Positions 54,132-63,293 of a DNA stretch of 64,000 nt are shown in pieces. This DNA is from Aquimixticola soesokkakensis (GTDB lineage Bacteria > Pseudomonadota > Alphaproteobacteria > Rhodobacterales > Rhodobacteraceae). A program made the translations under genes and the position numbers. Position 1 is the first letter of the stretch. Every line of letters starts with the position of its first letter. Location of the stretch: assembly GCF_900172375.1 (NCBI RefSeq), contig NZ_FWFS01000002.1:124001-188000 (forward strand). Direction: 5' to 3'. The notes below the pieces were generated by a model that was not told the DNA's origin, searched no databases, and was given only the letters and a program-made list of their open reading frames with translations.

Positions 54132-55453
54132 TGGACGCTTTTACCATTGCCGTCTTGATGACGCTTGCGCTGTTGCTTGCGATTTTTGCACGCGCTCCGA
54201 TTGCCTTTGCGATGGGCGCGGTGGGGGCCGCGGGCTATATGGTCCTTGCCAGCCCCGGCGCGCTTGTGGCCTATATGTCGACCAGCTGGGTCGATAAATT
54301 CATGTCCTACGAATTTGCCATCGTGCCGCTGTTCATCCTGATGGGGCATCTGGCGACGCGCACGGGGATTTCTGCGGCATTGTTCGGCGCGTCGAATGCG
54401 TGGATCGGGCATTATCGCGGCGGTTTGGCCATGGCCTCGGTTGCGGGCTGTGCGATGTTTGGCGCAATTTCGGGCTCCTCGCTTGCCACTGCCTCGACCA
54501 TGGCGCGGGTGGCGTTGCCCGAGATGCGCAAGCACGGCTATTCGGGTGCTCTCTCGGCGGGGTCGCTGGCGGCGGGTGGCACGCTGGGCATTCTCATTCC
54601 GCCCTCGGTGGTGCTGATCATCTACGCGCTGCTCACCGAGCAAAACATCGTCAAACTGTTTCTGGCCGCGACTTTGCCCGGCATTCTGGCGGTCGTGGGG
54701 TTTTTCATCGCCATCGCGATCTATGTGCGGCTGTTCCCCGAAGAAGGGCCGACCGGCGACAAGGCGGACCTTGCGACGCGCCTGCGCTCGCTGGGGGGGA
54801 TCTGGCACATCGTCTTGATTTTCGTCGTGGTTCTGGGCGGTATCTACGGTGGTTTTTTCACCCCCGCCGAAGGCGCATCGGTCGGGGTGGTGATGACGCT
54901 GGTGATGGGCGTGACAATCGGCGGCCTGACGTTTCGCGGGTTGATCGACTGTCTGATCGACACGGCGGCAAGTTCGGCCATGATCTTTGCCATCGTGTTT
55001 GGCGCGGATGTGTTCAACGTGGCGCTGGCGCTTAGCCGGATGCCCGCCGAAGTGGCCCAGTATTTCGCCATGGCCGATATCGCGCCGATGGTGGTGCTGA
55101 TCGGGATGATCGTGTTCTACCTGATCATGGGCTGCGTGATGGACAGCCTGTCGATGATCCTGCTCACCGTGCCTGTGTTTTTCCCCACCATCATGGCGCT
55201 GGATTTCGGCATGATGCCCGAACAACAGGCGATGTGGTTTGGCATTATCACGCTGGTGGTGGTGGAAATGGGGATGATCACGCCGCCTGTCGGGATGAAC
55301 CTCTTTGTCATCTCGACGATGGCCAGGGACATTGCGACACGCGAGATCTTTCGCGGCGCGGTGCCCTTCATTTGCGCGGAATTCATCCGCATCACCATTC
55401 TCGTGGCCTTCCCATGGCTCAGCTACTGGCTGGTGCAGGTGGTGACCTCATGA
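54131..55453 (+). CDS. TRAP transporter large permease (DctM)
   Basis: This 440-residue DctM has about twelve helices, including FAMGAVGAAGYMVLASPG at the start. The family pattern is seen in ISGSSLATASTMARVALPEM (near residue 110) and GTLGILIPPSVVLIIYALLTE (near 150). It uses the sodium or proton gradient to import the receptor-bound substrate. The start shares one base with the dctQ stop. Its end overlaps the MarR gene by 4 bases (ATGA). So receptor, transporter and regulator are one transcript. Confidence 0.93.
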   Translation: MDAFTIAVLMTLALLLAIFARAPIAFAMGAVGAAGYMVLASPGALVAYMSTSWVDKFMSYEFAIVPLFILMGHLATRTGISAALFGASNAWIGHYRGGLAMASVAGCAMFGAISGSSLATASTMARVALPEMRKHGYSGALSAGSLAAGGTLGILIPPSVVLIIYALLTEQNIVKLFLAATLPGILAVVGFFIAIAIYVRLFPEEGPTGDKADLATRLRSLGGIWHIVLIFVVVLGGIYGGFFTPAEGASVGVVMTLVMGVTIGGLTFRGLIDCLIDTAASSAMIFAIVFGADVFNVALALSRMPAEVAQYFAMADIAPMVVLIGMIVFYLIMGCVMDSLSMILLTVPVFFPTIMALDFGMMPEQQAMWFGIITLVVVEMGMITPPVGMNLFVISTMARDIATREIFRGAVPFICAEFIRITILVAFPWLSYWLVQVVTS

Positions 55454-55935
55454 GTGCGCGCAAAGCCGCAAGCGACGCGGCGCCGGGCACGATCAGCGAC
55501 ACGGTGCTGCGCCAGTTCGTCGGCTACAACATGAAGCGCGCCTATATCAACGTCAGCGCCGACATGAGCGCGACGCTGGAGCCTTTCGGGTTGAAAATCA
55601 TGACCTTTTCCGCTCTCGCCATCGTGCTGGAGAACCCTGATCTGACCCAGACACAGCTGGGCGGGGCCTTGGGGATCGAACGCTCGGGCGTGGTGGTTCT
55701 GGTTGACGAGCTGGAAGAAGCCGATCTGATCGCGCGCAACCGCGTTGCGGGAAACCGTCGCTCCTATGCGCTGCGCGCGACCGTCAAAGGGCAGGCCCTG
55801 TGGAAAAAAGTGGAGGCGCGGGTGCGTCTGCACGAGGCCAGATTGCTGGCGAATTTAACGGATGACGACAAGGAAAGCCTGCGGGCGATGCTGCACGGAT
55901 TGGGCAGCACGGAGGGATCGAGCGATGAAAAATGA
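55450..55935 (+). CDS. MarR-family repressor of the hydroxycinnamate cluster
   Basis: This 161-residue MarR protein has the central winged helix (NPDLTQTQLGGALGIERSGVV, then LVDELEEADLIARNRVAGNRR with a basic wing). The flanking helices make the dimer. MarR proteins such as CouR or HcaR repress hydroxycinnamate genes and let go when CoA-thioesters bind. It lies in the middle of the operon, between the TRAP permease (ATGA overlap) and the feruloyl-CoA synthetase-like gene (11-base overlap). Its likely operator is the inverted repeat at 50848-50884, giving feedback control of its own transcript. Confidence 0.88.
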   Translation: MSARKAASDAAPGTISDTVLRQFVGYNMKRAYINVSADMSATLEPFGLKIMTFSALAIVLENPDLTQTQLGGALGIERSGVVVLVDELEEADLIARNRVAGNRRSYALRATVKGQALWKKVEARVRLHEARLLANLTDDDKESLRAMLHGLGSTEGSSDEK

Positions 55936-57739
55936 TGTCACGGGTTTGACGCTGGCCCCGCATTCGGTGCGCCAGACCCTGCGCAACGGGCAGATCTATC
56001 TTGGCAGCGGTCATGCATTGGGCCCGGTGGTCGACAAGACCGGCGATTGGCTGCACCACTGGGCGCGCGAGGCCGAGGCGCGGGTGTTTTTGGCCGAACG
56101 CGCGGGCGCGGGCTGGCGCGAGGAAAGCTTTGGCGCGGTTCTAAGCCAAGTGCGCCAGATCGCCAGCGCGCTGCTTGCGCGCGGTCTGAACGCGCAAACG
56201 CCGATTTGCATTCTGTCGGGCAACGGGGTCGATCACGCGCTGTTGTCCTTTGCGGCGCAATATATCGGCGTGCCCACCGTGCCGATGGCCGAACAATATT
56301 CCCTGATCGAGGAGGCGCATGGCCGTCTGGTCTATGTCCTCAACAAGGTCAAACCGGCGATGGTCTTTGTCGATGACGCCGCGCGCTATGCGCGTGCCTT
56401 GCAGCGCAGCGAGTTGGAAGGCGTCGAGGTGGTTGCGGTCAAAACCGAGGGTGCGCCGCGCGCGGTTACCCCCTTTTGCGAACTGCTAAAGGGCGATGGC
56501 AGCGTCGATCTGAATGCCGCCTACCGTGCCACGGGGCCGGACAGTCTGGCGAAAATCCTGTTCACCTCCGGCTCGTCTTCCGATCCCAAAGGGGTGTTGA
56601 CGACGCAGCGCATGATGTGCGCCAATCAAGTGCAAATGGCGGGCGTTTTGCCGTTCATTTGCGAACGCGCGCCTAAAATCTGTGACTGGCTGCCGTGGAA
56701 TCACGTCTTTGGCGGCTCCCATAACGTCAACATGATGCTCGCGCATGGTGGCTCGTTTTACATTGACCACGGCAAGCCGACGAAATCGGGCTTTGCCACG
56801 ACAATCGAGAACATCAAAGCCCACGCCGGCACGCTGGCTTTCAACGTTCCGGTCGGATTTTCGATGCTCGTGCAGGCGATGGAAAGCGACCTTGACCTGC
56901 GCCGCGCCTATTTTAACGACCTCGACATGCTGTTTTACGCAGGGGCCTCCCTGCCCCAGGATGTGTGGACACGGCTTGAGGAAATGGCGCTTGAGGTGCA
57001 GGGGCGGTTGCCGCTGATGATCTCGAGCTGGGGCATGACCGAAACGGCGCCCGCAACGGTGATGTTGCACGAGCCCATCGGGCGCTCTGGCGTGATCGGC
57101 GTGCCCTTGCCCGGTACCGAAGTCAAACTGATCCCCGATGCGCAGATGCGCTGTGAAATGCGTGTCAAAGGCCCCAATGTCATGCGCGGCTATTTCGATG
57201 ATCCCGAAAGAAGCGCAGCGGCTTTTGACGAGGAAGGGTTCCTGATCACCGGCGATGCGGTGCGCTTTGTGGACACGCAGGACCCCGACCGCGGGCTGGT
57301 CTTTGACGGGCGCGTGTCCGAAGATTTCAAACTGATGACCGGCACCTGGGTGCAGGCCGGACAGCTGCGCGTGGCGGCGATCGAGGCGCTGCGCGGATTG
57401 GTGGCGGATGTGGTCGTTTGCGGCCATGATCGCGGCGAGATCGGCCTGTTTGTCTTTCCCAAGGCCGAGGCTGTTCACGACGGGAACACCGCGCAGGGTG
57501 CCTGCGTCGATGAGGCGTTGATGGCCGAGATCCACAGGGTCCTGAGCACGCTGGCACGCGGCGCGACGGGCAGTGCCAAGCGGATCAGCCGCGCGCTGGT
57601 GCTGGCCGAACCGCCCTCGCTCAAGGACGGGGAAGTGACCGACAAGGGCTCGCTCAACACCCGCAAGATCATCACCCGCCGCGCAGCCTTGCTCGAGCGG
57701 CTTTACGACAACGACGATCCGGCGCTGATCCGCGTCTGA
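55925..57739 (+). CDS. Feruloyl-CoA synthetase-like acyl-CoA ligase
   Basis: This 604-residue AMP-forming ligase carries the P-loop ILFTSGSSSDPKGVLTTQRM (about residues 211-230). The adenylate motif is SSWGMTETAPATVM (about 370-383), followed by LITGDAVRFVD and FDGRVSEDFKL. The substrate-binding segment WLPWNHVFGGSHNVNMM is characteristic of feruloyl-CoA synthetases. It starts by overlapping the MarR gene by 11 bases. It would activate ferulate, coumarate or caffeate brought in by the TRAP system, supplying the crotonase and SDR. The exact acid used is not known. The amidohydrolase gene follows after 11 bases. Confidence 0.88.
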   Translation: MKNDVTGLTLAPHSVRQTLRNGQIYLGSGHALGPVVDKTGDWLHHWAREAEARVFLAERAGAGWREESFGAVLSQVRQIASALLARGLNAQTPICILSGNGVDHALLSFAAQYIGVPTVPMAEQYSLIEEAHGRLVYVLNKVKPAMVFVDDAARYARALQRSELEGVEVVAVKTEGAPRAVTPFCELLKGDGSVDLNAAYRATGPDSLAKILFTSGSSSDPKGVLTTQRMMCANQVQMAGVLPFICERAPKICDWLPWNHVFGGSHNVNMMLAHGGSFYIDHGKPTKSGFATTIENIKAHAGTLAFNVPVGFSMLVQAMESDLDLRRAYFNDLDMLFYAGASLPQDVWTRLEEMALEVQGRLPLMISSWGMTETAPATVMLHEPIGRSGVIGVPLPGTEVKLIPDAQMRCEMRVKGPNVMRGYFDDPERSAAAFDEEGFLITGDAVRFVDTQDPDRGLVFDGRVSEDFKLMTGTWVQAGQLRVAAIEALRGLVADVVVCGHDRGEIGLFVFPKAEAVHDGNTAQGACVDEALMAEIHRVLSTLARGATGSAKRISRALVLAEPPSLKDGEVTDKGSLNTRKIITRRAALLERLYDNDDPALIRV

Positions 57740-57750
57740 GGAGACATAAA

Positions 57751-58623
57751 ATGGTAGATTTCGCCTCCGTGCGCGCGATTGATTTTCACACCCATGCCGA
57801 GGAAAGCTGTGGGTGCCACGCCGATGACGGCTATGACGATCTGCAATCGGCGATGGCCAAATATTTCAAGGCGCCGTGGGAACACCCGCCCACGATCGAT
57901 CAAACGGCGGCTCATTACCGCGCGAAAAACATCGCGGCGGTGATTTTTCCCGTCGATGCCGAACGCGAAACCGGCTATCGGCGCTATTCCAATTACGAGG
58001 TCGCAGAGGCGGCAGCACGCCATAGCGACATCCTGATCCCCTTTGCCTCCATCGATCCCGCCAAGGGCAAACTCGGTGCACGTGAGGCGCGCGATCTGGT
58101 GGCAAACCACGGCGTTCAGGGGTTCAAATTCCACCCCACGATGCAAGGATTCTACCCCAACGACCGCAACGCCTACACCCTGTATGAGGCGATTGCAGAG
58201 ACGGGCAAACCGGCGCTGTTTCACACGGGGCAGACCGGCGTGGGCTCGGGGATGCGCGGCGGCAACGGCATGCGGTTGAAATATTCCAACCCGATGTTCA
58301 TCGACGATGTGGCGGTGGATTTCCCCGACATGCCGATCATCCTCGCGCATCCGTCCTTTCCCTGGCAGGAAGAAGCGCTGTCGGTTGCTACCCATAAGCC
58401 CAATGTCTACATCGATCTCTCGGGTTGGTCCCCGAAATATTTCCCCGAAATTCTGGTGCGTTACGCCAACACCATGCTCAAGAAAAAGATGCTCTTCGGC
58501 TCGGATTGGCCGATGATCGCGCCGGAAAAATGGCTTGATGCCTTTGATCAGGCACCGTTTCGCGACGAGGTGCGCCCGCTCATTTTGAAAGAAAACGCCA
58601 TGCGCCTGCTCGGGGTGTCCTGA
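57751..58623 (+). CDS. Amidohydrolase-family protein, possible 4-hydroxyphenyl-beta-ketoacyl-CoA hydrolase
   Basis: This 290-residue TIM-barrel protein of the amidohydrolase-2 type has IDFHTHAEESCGC at the start (metal His pair), FKFHPTMQGFYPN (near residue 125), ILAHPSFPWQEEAL (near 200) and LFGSDWPMIAPEKW (metal Asp, near 250). In Agrobacterium a CoA-dependent hydroxycinnamate pathway includes a 4-hydroxyphenyl-beta-ketoacyl-CoA hydrolase, which I recall being of this family. The gene order here fits that step. A decarboxylase of the same superfamily is the main alternative. It lies between the CoA ligase and the acyl-CoA dehydrogenase. Confidence 0.72.
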   Translation: MVDFASVRAIDFHTHAEESCGCHADDGYDDLQSAMAKYFKAPWEHPPTIDQTAAHYRAKNIAAVIFPVDAERETGYRRYSNYEVAEAAARHSDILIPFASIDPAKGKLGAREARDLVANHGVQGFKFHPTMQGFYPNDRNAYTLYEAIAETGKPALFHTGQTGVGSGMRGGNGMRLKYSNPMFIDDVAVDFPDMPIILAHPSFPWQEEALSVATHKPNVYIDLSGWSPKYFPEILVRYANTMLKKKMLFGSDWPMIAPEKWLDAFDQAPFRDEVRPLILKENAMRLLGVS

Positions 58624-58656
58624 TCCGCGCCCGAGGGTTTTAACGAGGATGCCGCG

Positions 58657-60219
58657 ATGAAAGAATTTTCAGCGCCTGTGGATGATATTGTCTTTAGCCT
58701 GACCCATGTCGCGGGCGCGGACCGGCTGGCGGGGTTTGACGCGGCGACCAGCCAGGAGGTGCTGTCGCATTTCGCAAGCTTTGCCGAGGGCGTCCTGGCG
58801 CCGCTGAACGCGGTGGGGGACCGGCAGGGCGCGCGGCTTGTAAACGGGCGCGTCGTCATGCCCGACGGCTTTCGCGAGGCCTATGACCAGCTTGTGACAG
58901 GGGGGTGGCAGGGGCGCTGCGTGCCCGAAGGCTTTGAGGGCATGGGGCTTGATCCTTTGACGGCGGCGGCGGTGTCGGAAGTGTTTTCGGGGGCCAATCA
59001 CGCGCTGCAAATGGTCTGCAATCTGGTGCCCGGCGCGGTGTCCACGCTGCGCAGCCATGGCAGCGCGGACCAGCAGGCGCGTTTCATCCCCGCGCTGGCG
59101 CGCGGCGAGATGCTGGCGACCATGTGCCTCACCGAGGCGGGGGCAGGGTCGGATTTGAGCCGCATTCGCACGCGCGCGCGCAAAACCGATGCAGGCTGGC
59201 AGATCACGGGTGACAAGATTTTCATCTCCGGCGGGGATCAGGACCTGAGCGCGGCGATCTTTCACCTTGTGCTGGCGCGCAGCGGTGCGCCCGACAGCGG
59301 GACACGCGGCCTGTCGCTGTTCCTGTGCGACAGTCGCGCCGCAAGGGCAACGATCAGCGTCACGCGGATCGAGGAAAAACTGGGGCTGCATGCCTCCCCC
59401 ACCTGCCAGCTTGCCTTTGACGCCGCCCCTGCGGAGCTGATCGGTGAGGAGGGCGCGGGGCTGGCGGCGATGTTCACGATGATGAACCACGCGCGTCTGG
59501 ATGTGGCCCTGCAAGGGGTGGCCCATGCGGCGCGCGCCGCCGATATCGCGCGGAGCTACGCCGCGGCGCGCAGGCAGGGACGGCGCGCGGACGGGTCCGA
59601 GGCGGTGCTGGCCGATCACGCCGATGTGGCGCGGATGCTTGATACGCAGGACACGCTGGCCATTGGCGCGCGGGCCATGTGCCACATCGCGCTTGTCGAA
59701 CTGGCGGTGGGGGAGCGCCCCGATCTGGCCGATTTCCTCACCCCCCTGTGCAAGATTTTCGCCACTCAGGCGGGGAGTCGAAGCGCCGATCTGGGCCTGC
59801 AAGTGCTTGGCGGGTATGGCTATCTGGAAGAATACGGGCTGTCTCAGGTTTGGCGCGACGCGCGGATCACGGCGATCTACGAGGGCGCGAATGGCATTCA
59901 GGCGCTGACCACGGCCAGCCGCAACCTGCGGCGCGGGCAGGGCGCTGCGCATTTCCTCGATCTGATCGCACAGCTCGCAGGGGAGGGTTGCGCAGCGCAA
60001 CGCGACGCATGGCGGGCGTTTATGGCACAGGTTCAGGCCGTCGATGACCCCAGCCCGTTTGCCCATGATTTTGCCCAGATGACGGCGGATCTGTTTTTCC
60101 GCGCGGTCTGGGTGAAGATTGCGCAGGTGGCCGATCGGTCTCTTGATGGGGCCAAGCTGCACCATCTGGCGCAGCGGCTTGCAACGACGCAGCCCCGCGG
60201 CGCGATGCCCGAGTTCTGA
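58657..60219 (+). CDS. Acyl-CoA dehydrogenase
   Basis: This 520-residue FAD enzyme has the acyl-CoA dehydrogenase core: MCLTEAGAGSDLSRIRTRA (FAD/substrate loop), ITGDKIFISGGDQD, and QVLGGYGYLEEYGLSQVWRD near residue 385. The catalytic Glu is in IYEGANGIQAL. The long N-terminal helical extension and C-terminal domain place it in the larger ACAD class. It could oxidise hydro-cinnamoyl-CoA-type substrates so that phenylpropanoates join the same pathway. It follows the amidohydrolase after 33 bases. It is the last gene of the cluster transcript. Confidence 0.88.
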   Translation: MKEFSAPVDDIVFSLTHVAGADRLAGFDAATSQEVLSHFASFAEGVLAPLNAVGDRQGARLVNGRVVMPDGFREAYDQLVTGGWQGRCVPEGFEGMGLDPLTAAAVSEVFSGANHALQMVCNLVPGAVSTLRSHGSADQQARFIPALARGEMLATMCLTEAGAGSDLSRIRTRARKTDAGWQITGDKIFISGGDQDLSAAIFHLVLARSGAPDSGTRGLSLFLCDSRAARATISVTRIEEKLGLHASPTCQLAFDAAPAELIGEEGAGLAAMFTMMNHARLDVALQGVAHAARAADIARSYAAARRQGRRADGSEAVLADHADVARMLDTQDTLAIGARAMCHIALVELAVGERPDLADFLTPLCKIFATQAGSRSADLGLQVLGGYGYLEEYGLSQVWRDARITAIYEGANGIQALTTASRNLRRGQGAAHFLDLIAQLAGEGCAAQRDAWRAFMAQVQAVDDPSPFAHDFAQMTADLFFRAVWVKIAQVADRSLDGAKLHHLAQRLATTQPRGAMPEF

Positions 60220-60358
60220 GCCGCGCGCACAAGCTACGTCCAAAACGCATGGCGGGCATTGGAAAGCGGCATTGGTGGTTGGGCGCCGTTACCGCTATCA
60301 CAGGGTCAGACAGAGGCGACCGCGACATGGGCGGTCAACAGACCAAAGGATGTCCCAC

Positions 60359-60553
60359 ATGGCGACCCTGACCCAAACAGCGACCACAACCACCGGCTTT
60401 GCAACAGGTTTTGCGGGCTTTAGCGCCCGTTTCAAAGCGGCCTTTGCGCAATACCGCACCCTGCAGGCCTTCAACGAATTGTCCGACCGCGAGTTGGCCG
60501 ATCTTGGCCTGACCCGTGCGACATTGCGCGAGTCGGTCCGCGCGATGTGCTAA
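60359..60553 (+). CDS. DUF1127 small protein
   Basis: This 64-residue protein ends with the DUF1127 motif (FNELSDRELADLGLTRATLR). A Thr/Ala-rich N-terminus precedes it. I chose the ATG at 60359, which has AAAGGA 8 bases upstream; the ATG at 60350 is too close to that site. DUF1127 proteins are common in Rhodobacterales and can bind RNA or affect phosphate and stress responses. It lies alone, with a terminator directly after. The 139 bases before it show no other gene. Confidence 0.85.
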   Translation: MATLTQTATTTTGFATGFAGFSARFKAAFAQYRTLQAFNELSDRELADLGLTRATLRESVRAMC

Positions 60554-60578
60554 GGCGCAATCAGCACCACAGACACGG

Positions 60579-60606
60579 CCCCGTCAGGTTTCTGGCGGGG
60601 TTTTTT
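60579..60606 (+). terminator. Rho-independent terminator after the DUF1127 gene
   Basis: CCCCGTCAG pairs with CTGGCGGGG (one G-T wobble) around GTTT and is followed by TTTTTT. It lies 25 bases after the stop. Confidence 0.9.
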
Positions 60607-60678
60607 CGTGCCTGCCCCTTGCGCTTGGGGGGCGGGAGGCGTTGGATGCGGCAAAATGCGATCTGCGAAGGAAACGAG

Positions 60679-61368
60679 ATGGATAGCCTGTTGTTTGCCG
60701 CCAAACCTGCGGTCACCCTTGCGAGCGCGCGCGGTGCGTTTCCGGTGCACCGTGTCTTTTGTGTCGGGCGCAACTATGCCGCCCATGCGCAGGAAATGGG
60801 CCATGAGGTGGACCGCGAGGCGCCGTTCTATTTCATGAAGGATGCCAGTTCGGTCGTGGCCTCGGGCCAGACCCTGCCCTTTCCCCCCGCCACGCAGGAT
60901 TTCCATCACGAAATGGAATTGGTCGTCGCCCTTGGCGCTCCCGCGTTCCAGATCAGCGCGGCCGAGGCGCAGGCCTGTGTCTGGGGCTATGCCTGCGGGT
61001 TGGATATGACGCGGCGCGATCTTCAGGCGCAGGCCAAAGACAAGCGCCGCTCGTGGGATCTGGGCAAGAATTTCGAACACTCCGCTGTGATCGCACCGCT
61101 GACAGAGGCCAGCGCGTTTGGCCCGCTGGGCGATCAGACCATCAGCCTGTCGGTCAATGACAGCCTGCGTCAAACGGCGCGGCTGGCGGATATGATTTGG
61201 TCGGTCCCCGACATCATCGCGGATTTGTCGCGCTTCTATCACCTTCAGGCGGGGGATCTGATCATGACGGGCACGCCTGCGGGGGTGGGCCGCGTGCAAC
61301 CGGGGGATCGGCTTGAGGGGCGGATTGACGGGCTTGCGCCGCTTAGCCTGCGCTATGCGCGCGCCTAG
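60679..61368 (+). CDS. Fumarylacetoacetate hydrolase-family protein
   Basis: This 229-residue FAH-family hydrolase begins AFPVHRVFCVGRNYAAHAQEMG. The metal-binding acids lie in HHEMELVVALG (near residue 80) and in GYACGLDMTRRDLQ, and ends with the LIMTGTPAGVGRVQPGD motif. The family includes fumarylpyruvate hydrolases, so it may act at the end of an aromatic ring-cleavage route. The start at 60679 follows GAAGGAAACGAG; the N-terminal context excludes longer starts. It is read in the same direction as the esterase after it. Substrate is not shown. Confidence 0.85.
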   Translation: MDSLLFAAKPAVTLASARGAFPVHRVFCVGRNYAAHAQEMGHEVDREAPFYFMKDASSVVASGQTLPFPPATQDFHHEMELVVALGAPAFQISAAEAQACVWGYACGLDMTRRDLQAQAKDKRRSWDLGKNFEHSAVIAPLTEASAFGPLGDQTISLSVNDSLRQTARLADMIWSVPDIIADLSRFYHLQAGDLIMTGTPAGVGRVQPGDRLEGRIDGLAPLSLRYARA

Positions 61369-61405
61369 ACCGCTGCCCCGGTACCGTTGCCCCGGTGTAA
61401 AACAG

Positions 61406-61437
61406 GCAGGGGCGCGCCGGAAACGTGGCGCCCCTGC
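61406..61437. terminator. Hairpin between the FAH-family and esterase genes
   Basis: GCAGGGGCG and CGCCCCTGC are perfect 9-base arms around 14 bases, lying 37 bases after the FAH-family stop. No T-tract follows, so it is a weak terminator or a leader structure of the next gene. Confidence 0.45.
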
Positions 61438-61503
61438 GTTGAACGGGGTGACAAGCGCGACCTGCGCTTTGCCATCTCTTGCAGACCGGAGGAATTGCCC
61501 ACC

Positions 61504-63255
61504 ATGATATCTTGCCACCTTGTGCCGCTGAAAACCCTGTCACGCGGGGTTGTGACCCTTTTGATCGGGGCGACGCTTGCCTTGCCCGCCGTTGCCCAAA
61601 TCAAGGGACCGGCCGAGCTTGCGGTCGTACCCCCCGTTATCAGCTGCGCCGCCTTGATGGATGTGGACATGACGGCCATTGGTGGCGAAGGCAGCGCGAT
61701 CACCGCCGCCAAAGAGGGCACGTCGGGCGATGTGGCGGTTTGCGCCGTCGAGGGGACGCTTGCGCCGCAAATCAATTTCGAGGTGGTTCTGCCGCTCGAG
61801 ACCTGGACGCAGCGCTATTTGCAGGTCGGATGCGGGGGGCTGTGCGGCTCGATTACCCTGCGCTCGGGCGCGTCCAACGACTGCGCGATCCTCAACGATG
61901 GCGGCTTCGTGATGGCGGCGACCGACATGGGGCATAGCGGCGGCTTTAGCGACGATGGCAGCTGGGGCGAGAACACCGACCAGCGCAAGGATTTTGCCTA
62001 TCTTGCCCAGCACCTGACCGCAAAAGCCGCAAAGCTTTTGATTGCCAATTTCTACGGTCAGGCGCAGGCGTATGCCTATTTCAACGGCTGCTCGGACGGG
62101 GGACGCGAAGCCCTGATGGAAGCGATGCGCTTTCCCGAAGATTTCGACGGTGTGATCGCCGGTGCGCCGGCGATGTTGTTTCAGGTGCAAAACACACTTT
62201 ACCACGGCTGGCAGGCCGATGCGAACACCGATGAAAACGGTCAGATCATCCTGCTTTCGGATCGGTTGCCGATCCTGCATGACGCGGTGGTTGCGGCCTG
62301 TGACCCTGTGGACGGGGCCACGGACGGGTTGATTTCCGACCCCAGCGCCTGTCTCTTCGATCTCGATACGATCACCTGCGCCGCGGGGGCCAGTGACACC
62401 TCCGCCTGCCTGACACCTGCCGAGGCGGATGTTGCGCGCCGCTTTTACGAGGGGCCGATTGATGCGACAACGGGGGCGCATCTGACCGCCGGTCAGCCCC
62501 AATACGGGTCTGAACTGAACTGGGCCGGTGTCTATGTGGCCGACAGTCGCGATGGCGCGCTCATGAGCACGATGGCCGCGACGCCCGTGATCAAATATCT
62601 CGCCTTCGATCCCGCGCGCCCCGATGCGACGCTCGCGGATTTCGACTTTAGCGAAGAGACCCTCAACGATCTGCGCGCGCGTCACACGCTGTATGATGCC
62701 ACCAATACCGACCTGTCGCGTTTTGAAGCGGCGGGGGGCAAGTTGATCCTGTGGCACGGGTTGGCCGATCCCCACATCTCGCCGGCCAATACGCTGGCGC
62801 TGCACAGCGGCATGATCGCGCAGATGGGCGCCGAGACGGTCGATGGCTTCGAGCGCCTCTACCTGTTGCCCGGTGTCGGCCACTGCGGCAATGGCGAGGG
62901 ACCAAGCAATCTGGACCTGCTGACGCCGATGATGGCTTGGGTGGAAAACGGCACCGCGCCGCAGGCCGTGATGACGACCTCCTCCAGCACGACCACCAGC
63001 TTTGGCGCGCCGCAATTTGCAGGCTCTGAACCGACGGGCGACGCCGCGCCCAAGGGGGCGTTGAAACAAGCGGCGTCGCGCTTGCCCGACATGACCCGCC
63101 CCGTTTACCCCTATCCGTTCACAGCGGTCTGGGACGGCAGCGGCGATGTCTATGACGCCGCGCATTGGTCCCAAGGCGAGGCGGCGCAAATCGTGCATCT
63201 GCGCGACTGGCCGGGGGCAGATTTCTTTGCACCCTATGCGTTCACCGACGAGTGA
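61504..63255 (+). CDS. Secreted tannase/feruloyl-esterase-family hydrolase
   Basis: This 583-residue exported serine hydrolase has a signal peptide (GVVTLLIGATLALPAVAQ). It keeps the CS-D-HC arrangement of the tannase family: C196-S197 in NGCSDGGREAL, D422 in GLADPHIS and H460-C461 in GVGHCGNGEG, where the two cysteines should form the disulfide joining Ser and His loops. Extra Cys pairs lie in the lid (about residues 260-310). Members release ferulate, gallate or similar acids from esters; MHETase also belongs here. Placed next to a CoA pathway for hydroxycinnamates, a feruloyl esterase role is most likely. The ribosome site is GGAGGAATT. Confidence 0.88.
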   Translation: MISCHLVPLKTLSRGVVTLLIGATLALPAVAQIKGPAELAVVPPVISCAALMDVDMTAIGGEGSAITAAKEGTSGDVAVCAVEGTLAPQINFEVVLPLETWTQRYLQVGCGGLCGSITLRSGASNDCAILNDGGFVMAATDMGHSGGFSDDGSWGENTDQRKDFAYLAQHLTAKAAKLLIANFYGQAQAYAYFNGCSDGGREALMEAMRFPEDFDGVIAGAPAMLFQVQNTLYHGWQADANTDENGQIILLSDRLPILHDAVVAACDPVDGATDGLISDPSACLFDLDTITCAAGASDTSACLTPAEADVARRFYEGPIDATTGAHLTAGQPQYGSELNWAGVYVADSRDGALMSTMAATPVIKYLAFDPARPDATLADFDFSEETLNDLRARHTLYDATNTDLSRFEAAGGKLILWHGLADPHISPANTLALHSGMIAQMGAETVDGFERLYLLPGVGHCGNGEGPSNLDLLTPMMAWVENGTAPQAVMTTSSSTTTSFGAPQFAGSEPTGDAAPKGALKQAASRLPDMTRPVYPYPFTAVWDGSGDVYDAAHWSQGEAAQIVHLRDWPGADFFAPYAFTDE

Positions 63256-63261
63256 TCCTTT

Positions 63262-63291
63262 GTCGCAGCCGCGACCGCTCGGGGCTGCGAC
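63262..63291. terminator. Hairpin between convergent esterase and RES genes
   Basis: GTCGCAGCC and GGCTGCGAC are perfect 9-base arms around 12 bases, in the 38-base gap between the two stops. There is no T-tract on either side. The position still suggests a shared terminator. Confidence 0.5.
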
Positions 63292-63293
63292 AT

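Noticed and set aside
58669-63198. Long minus-strand frames opposite the acyl-CoA dehydrogenase and esterase
   Set aside because: The forward genes have catalytic motifs and ribosome sites, and these frames have neither.
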